DNA of 16,339 nucleotides from Chthoniobacter sp. Lineage in GTDB: Bacteria > Verrucomicrobiota > Verrucomicrobiia > Chthoniobacterales > Chthoniobacteraceae. The notes under the pieces are model-generated. The model made no database searches, was not told the origin of the DNA, and worked only from the letters and a program-made list of their open reading frames with translations. Of this stretch, positions 14,034 through 16,339 are shown piece after piece. The number at the start of each line of letters is the position of its first letter. Position 1 is the stretch's first letter. The DNA is taken from assembly GCA_025351065.1 (NCBI GenBank), contig JANXWQ010000411.1, forward strand, positions 1-16,339, read 5' to 3'. The position numbers and the translations under genes were made by a program.

Positions 14034-15151
14034 CCGATGAGCACGGTGGCGTTGACCGAACCGGATCCACGCGGCAGCCACGCGGCTTCGCGCAAGCGTT
14101 GCTCGGCGAGGGTGTGGTAGGTGGGTTCGAGTTCGTTGCTAATGCTGTGGCGACCCGTGGCTAGTGCGGCGAGGGCCGTGCTGGCGGTACCCGAGAAGGG
14201 ATCGAGCACGGTGTCGCCAGCGAAGGAGAACATCTTGATCAGGCGTTCCGCAAGCGCGACCGGATAGGGCGCGGGATGGCCGCGGCGCGTGGACTCTCCC
14301 TTGATGTCTGTCCATGTCGAGCGCATCCAGCTTTGCATTTCCTCTTTGGTAAGCATCGAGAGAGCGCGCTGGAGCGTGGAGGGGGAGCGGTATTCGCCTC
14401 CCTTCCGCAGGAAGAGGATGTATTCGACATCGTTCTTGATGATCGCCCCAGGCTGGTAAGGCTTGCCGTAAAAGCCCGCACCGTTGCCTTGGGCTTCGGT
14501 GACGCCGTTGGCAATTTTTTGCCAGAGAATGGGTGTGAGGCAGTCGAGTCCGAGGTGTCGCGAGCGCACCTGAATATCGGCGTGGAGGGGCATGACGTAG
14601 TGCCGCCCGTGGCGCTTGCGCGGCACGCAGACGTCGCCGACGACACAGCAGATGCGGCCTCCGGGAGCGAGCACGCGCGCACACTCGGCCCAGACTTTGT
14701 CGAGTTCTGATAGGAAATGTTCGTAGTCTTCCACGTCGCCGAGTTGCTCGGCGGTGTGTTCATATTCTTTAAGCGTCCAATAGGGCGGAGAGGTCACGAC
14801 CAGATGCACGCTCCCATCGGGAATCCATGAAAGCTCGCGGGCGTCGCCGAGATGGAGACGGTGGGTGGTCCGGTCATACGGGGCGGGCCACGGGAGATTG
14901 CGCAGGATGCCATTGGCGCGCAGCATGTGTTCGACGGCCCCAGGCGCGTTGTCGGCTTGCGGCAGTTCTTGAAGAACAGAACTAACCGCTTCATAGGCTT
15001 CCTCCGCGACTCGTGCTGTGGGTTCTTGGATCGGGTTACGCCGGCGGCGTTTTGGCGGCGCTGCGAGTCCGGTATCATGGAGTAGGCGCTTCATCGCGGG
15101 CATGATGACATGGCCGACTTGCAGTAAAAGCGGATTGTTCTCGTGGGTCAC
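14030..15151 (-). CDS. DNA methyltransferase, N4-cytosine/N6-adenine (beta class)
   Basis: A 373-residue site-specific DNA methyltransferase. Catalytic motif IV TSPPYW lies at 120-125 and the S-adenosylmethionine motif DPFSGT at 317-322. This order (IV before I) marks the beta class; SPPYW favours N4-methylcytosine, with N6-adenine possible. The target-recognition region probably lies at about 175-300. A basic N-terminal patch (KRRRR near 34-38) precedes the core. The start is GTG at 15151, overlapping the stop of a decayed permease tail by 4 nt, with GAGAGA just upstream as a weak ribosome site. An in-frame Met at residue 17 or 20 is an alternative. The methyltransferase is intact while its restriction partner is broken, so it may act as an orphan epigenetic mark. 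The DNA is less G+C-rich than the flanks, which suggests transfer. Confidence 0.92.
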   Translation of the reverse strand: MTHENNPLLLQVGHVIMPAMKRLLHDTGLAAPPKRRRRNPIQEPTARVAEEAYEAVSSVLQELPQADNAPGAVEHMLRANGILRNLPWPAPYDRTTHRLHLGDARELSWIPDGSVHLVVTSPPYWTLKEYEHTAEQLGDVEDYEHFLSELDKVWAECARVLAPGGRICCVVGDVCVPRKRHGRHYVMPLHADIQVRSRHLGLDCLTPILWQKIANGVTEAQGNGAGFYGKPYQPGAIIKNDVEYILFLRKGGEYRSPSTLQRALSMLTKEEMQSWMRSTWTDIKGESTRRGHPAPYPVALAERLIKMFSFAGDTVLDPFSGTASTALAALATGRHSISNELEPTYHTLAEQRLREAAWLPRGSGSVNATVLIG

Positions 15152-15243
15152 TCATCTCTCAGCGCATCGACCGGGCTCATGCGCGCCAGGCGGGGAGGAA
15201 GCCGGAGACGAGGCCGGTGGGGGAAGGCGAGCGCGACAAACTC
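15148..15243 (-). pseudogene. Remnant of the 3' end of a MacB/FtsX-type permease gene
   Basis: In three different minus-strand frames this stretch reads EFVALAF, then GLVSGFLPAWRA, then MSPVDALRDE and a stop. Together these reproduce the usual C-terminus of MacB/FtsX-like permeases (GLVFGLYPAxRAAxLDPVEALRxE). Frames switch near the C-run at 15219-15223 and near 15178. Upstream, similarity ends where the palindromic element at 15243 begins. This is a decayed tail only, with no coding value of its own. Its TGA (15148-15150) overlaps the GTG start of the methyltransferase. Confidence 0.6.
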
Positions 15244-15282
15244 AGCCCAAAGTCCGTTCGACAAATTTGGGCTGAAGCCCAA
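15243..15282. repeat. Overlapping alternative hairpins before yacG
   Basis: CAGCCCAAA (15243-15251) pairs perfectly with TTTGGGCTG (15266-15274). That right arm is also part of a second palindrome, TTGGGCT (15267-15273) with AGCCCAA (15276-15282). The two structures exclude each other. It may be a copy of an interspersed palindromic repeat or an RNA switch in the yacG leader; the former seems likelier next to the gene scar. Confidence 0.55.
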
Positions 15283-15293
15283 GCTGCATTGCC

Positions 15294-15509
15294 ATGAAAA
15301 CCCCGCGCCAAATCCCATGCGCCACCTGCGGCAAGCCGACGGAATATTTTGCTGAACCGCTCGGACCGTTCTGCTCGGCGCGCTGCCAGATGATCGATCT
15401 CGGCAAATGGTTCGGCGAGGAATACCGCGTGAGCGAACCGCTGCGCCCGGATCACTTCGCCGAGTTTGAGCAGCTCGACGGCGGCGGCGAACTCGACCGG
15501 CCCGAGTAG
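15294..15509 (+). CDS. yacG: YacG, DNA gyrase inhibitor
   Basis: A 71-residue zinc protein of the YacG (DUF329) family. Four zinc ligands are visible: C9, C12, C27 and C31 (CATCGK and PFCSARCQ). The family motif CQMIDLGKWFGEEYRV lies at 31-46. YacG binds the GyrB subunit and hinders DNA binding by gyrase. The C-terminal tail is acidic. ATG 15294 gives the family's normal length. No Shine-Dalgarno sequence precedes it. It stands alone between two palindromic elements and converges on the SPFH gene. Confidence 0.92.
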   Translation: MKTPRQIPCATCGKPTEYFAEPLGPFCSARCQMIDLGKWFGEEYRVSEPLRPDHFAEFEQLDGGGELDRPE

Positions 15510-15516
15510 CGGCGCG

Positions 15517-15549
15517 GCTGTAGGGGAAGCTGACAGCTTCCCCTACAGC
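15517..15549. terminator. 33-bp perfect hairpin between convergent genes
   Basis: Two 16-bp arms (GCTGTAGGGGAAGCTG and its exact complement) flank a single central A at 15533. It lies 7 nt after the yacG stop and 20 nt before the stop of the convergent SPFH gene. Position favours a bidirectional terminator, but no T-tract follows on either side. It could equally be one copy of a dispersed palindromic repeat. Confidence 0.55.
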
Positions 15550-15569
15550 GCACGGGTGAGCGCGGGCCG

Positions 15570-16339
15570 CTACGCCTGTGCCTGAGCTGCTTCCGCGGCT
15601 TTCGCTTTCGCGTTGGCGATGGTTTTTTCCAGCTCGGCGAGGTCGGGATGGCCCTCGGCGATTTGGATGCCGCCTTTGTCGGAGATAAGCAAAGCGACGA
15701 GCGTATTGATGAGGTTGAGCGAGTTCGCCTCGCCGTCCTTGCCGCCGGTCATGAAGACGCGCTCGGGCACGAGCGGCTGGGTGCTCTTGCTGAACTGGTC
15801 GCTGAGGTGGTTCAGCGAGAAGAGGCGGGCGTCGCCGTAGGCTCTTATTTTTTGCAAAAAGACCGCGGCTTCCGCGAGGCCGGTCTGCGAGATGCGCGCG
15901 GCCTCGCCTTCGCCGAAGAGGCGCTGCGATTGTGACTGGCCTTCCGCGAGCGCGATGTCGCGTTTGGCGAGGCGCTGGGCTTCGGCGAGCTGGGCTTCGC
16001 CCCGGTTGGCGGCGACGTCGATCTCGATGCGCGATTGGGTCAGCTCGGATTGTTTTTCCGCGGCAGCCTGGGCCTGCATCAGCTCTTTCAAATGCACGGC
16101 GGCCTCCTGTTGTTTCGCGTAGGTTTCGCGCTGTTCCTGGGCAAGCCGGCGGACGCGGAGCTGGTCGAAAAGCGTCTCGATGGGATCGACGCCGCCGGGC
16201 GTGAGGCGGCCCGTTTCCGGGCGGCCGATGAGGACGGCGACGCAGTTGATGTCGAATTCGGCGAAGCGTTTTCCCAGCTCGATGGTCGCGCGTTTTTGGA
16301 TGTCCTCACGATGGGTGAGGAGGTCGAGCATGTTGGAGC
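15570..16339 (-). CDS. SPFH/band 7 (flotillin-like) protein, 5' end outside window
   Basis: The C-terminal 256 codons of a membrane-scaffold protein; the frame is still open at the right edge, so the N-terminal anchor and most of the SPFH core are missing. The visible part starts with the end of the SPFH domain (EDIQKRATIELGKRFAEFDI and VAVLIGRP). A long alanine/glutamine/glutamate-rich coiled coil follows (about 55-150 of the visible part), then a helical tail with NLINTLVALLISDKGG and an AKAKAAEAAQAQA end. Flotillin-like proteins oligomerise at the inner membrane and shape lipid microdomains or control membrane proteases. The stop is TAG at 15572-15570. The exact subfamily cannot be decided without the N-terminus. 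Confidence 0.82.
   Translation of the reverse strand, partial: SNMLDLLTHREDIQKRATIELGKRFAEFDINCVAVLIGRPETGRLTPGGVDPIETLFDQLRVRRLAQEQRETYAKQQEAAVHLKELMQAQAAAEKQSELTQSRIEIDVAANRGEAQLAEAQRLAKRDIALAEGQSQSQRLFGEGEAARISQTGLAEAAVFLQKIRAYGDARLFSLNHLSDQFSKSTQPLVPERVFMTGGKDGEANSLNLINTLVALLISDKGGIQIAEGHPDLAELEKTIANAKAKAAEAAQAQA

Noticed and set aside
14965..14977. Palindrome GTTCTTGAAGAAC, considered as a controller-protein box of the R-M system
   Set aside because: It lies deep inside the methyltransferase coding region and no controller gene is present.
15177..15455. 92-codon minus-strand frame reading through yacG
   Set aside because: Only its last dozen codons resemble a protein (the permease tail). 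The rest is antisense to yacG.

Overview
This is a high-GC, gene-dense bacterial window with no RNA gene, CRISPR array or insertion sequence that I can see. I infer Verrucomicrobiota or a close PVC relative. The grounds are the MoxR/DUF58/DUF4381/BatA/BatB/BatC operon, few Shine-Dalgarno sequences, and a palindrome over the Y-family polymerase start that matches the LexA motif I recall for that phylum (TGTTC-N4-GAACA) at 9 of 10 positions. No stretch over 300 bases lacks a gene. The longest gap is 912-1170.

Layout. 1-951 (-): an XRE regulator and an unrecognised partner gene that runs off the left edge, behind a promoter overlapped by an imperfect palindrome. 1171-2223 (+): Mrp/ApbC iron-sulfur carrier ATPase. 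2230-8155 (-): a six-gene aerotolerance-type (Bat) operon in which all five junctions are 4-nt stop/start overlaps. 8229-9452 (-): SOS-type Y-family DNA polymerase. 9588-13234 (+): a small conserved-looking protein, then pyrR, pyrB and pyrC. A hicB-hicA toxin-antitoxin pair lies on the opposite strand between pyrB and pyrC. 13307-15151 (-): a restriction-modification pair with an intact methyltransferase and a restriction gene broken by one extra base. The start of the methyltransferase overlaps the decayed 3' tail of a MacB/FtsX-type permease. 15294-15509 (+): yacG, flanked by two palindromic elements. 15570-16339 (-): the C-terminal part of an SPFH/flotillin-like protein that runs off the right edge.

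How the parts work together. The Bat proteins form a MoxR ATPase plus VWA membrane system, presumably for assembly or stress tolerance of envelope proteins. PyrR, PyrB and PyrC are the early steps of UMP synthesis and their regulator. The pyrR leader folds so that a PyrR-type binding loop sits on a stem that buries the pyrR Shine-Dalgarno sequence, which points to translational feedback. The polymerase is probably LexA-controlled. The R-M block uses visibly less G+C-rich codons than its neighbours and looks acquired.

The most interesting items are the pyrR leader switch, the SOS operator on the polymerase start codon, the XRE promoter/operator with its unknown partner gene, the fully overlapping Bat operon, and the R-M block sitting on a permease scar. 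I did not find a clearly new multi-gene system. The nearest candidate is the XRE plus unknown-partner pair at the left edge, which is cut by the window.
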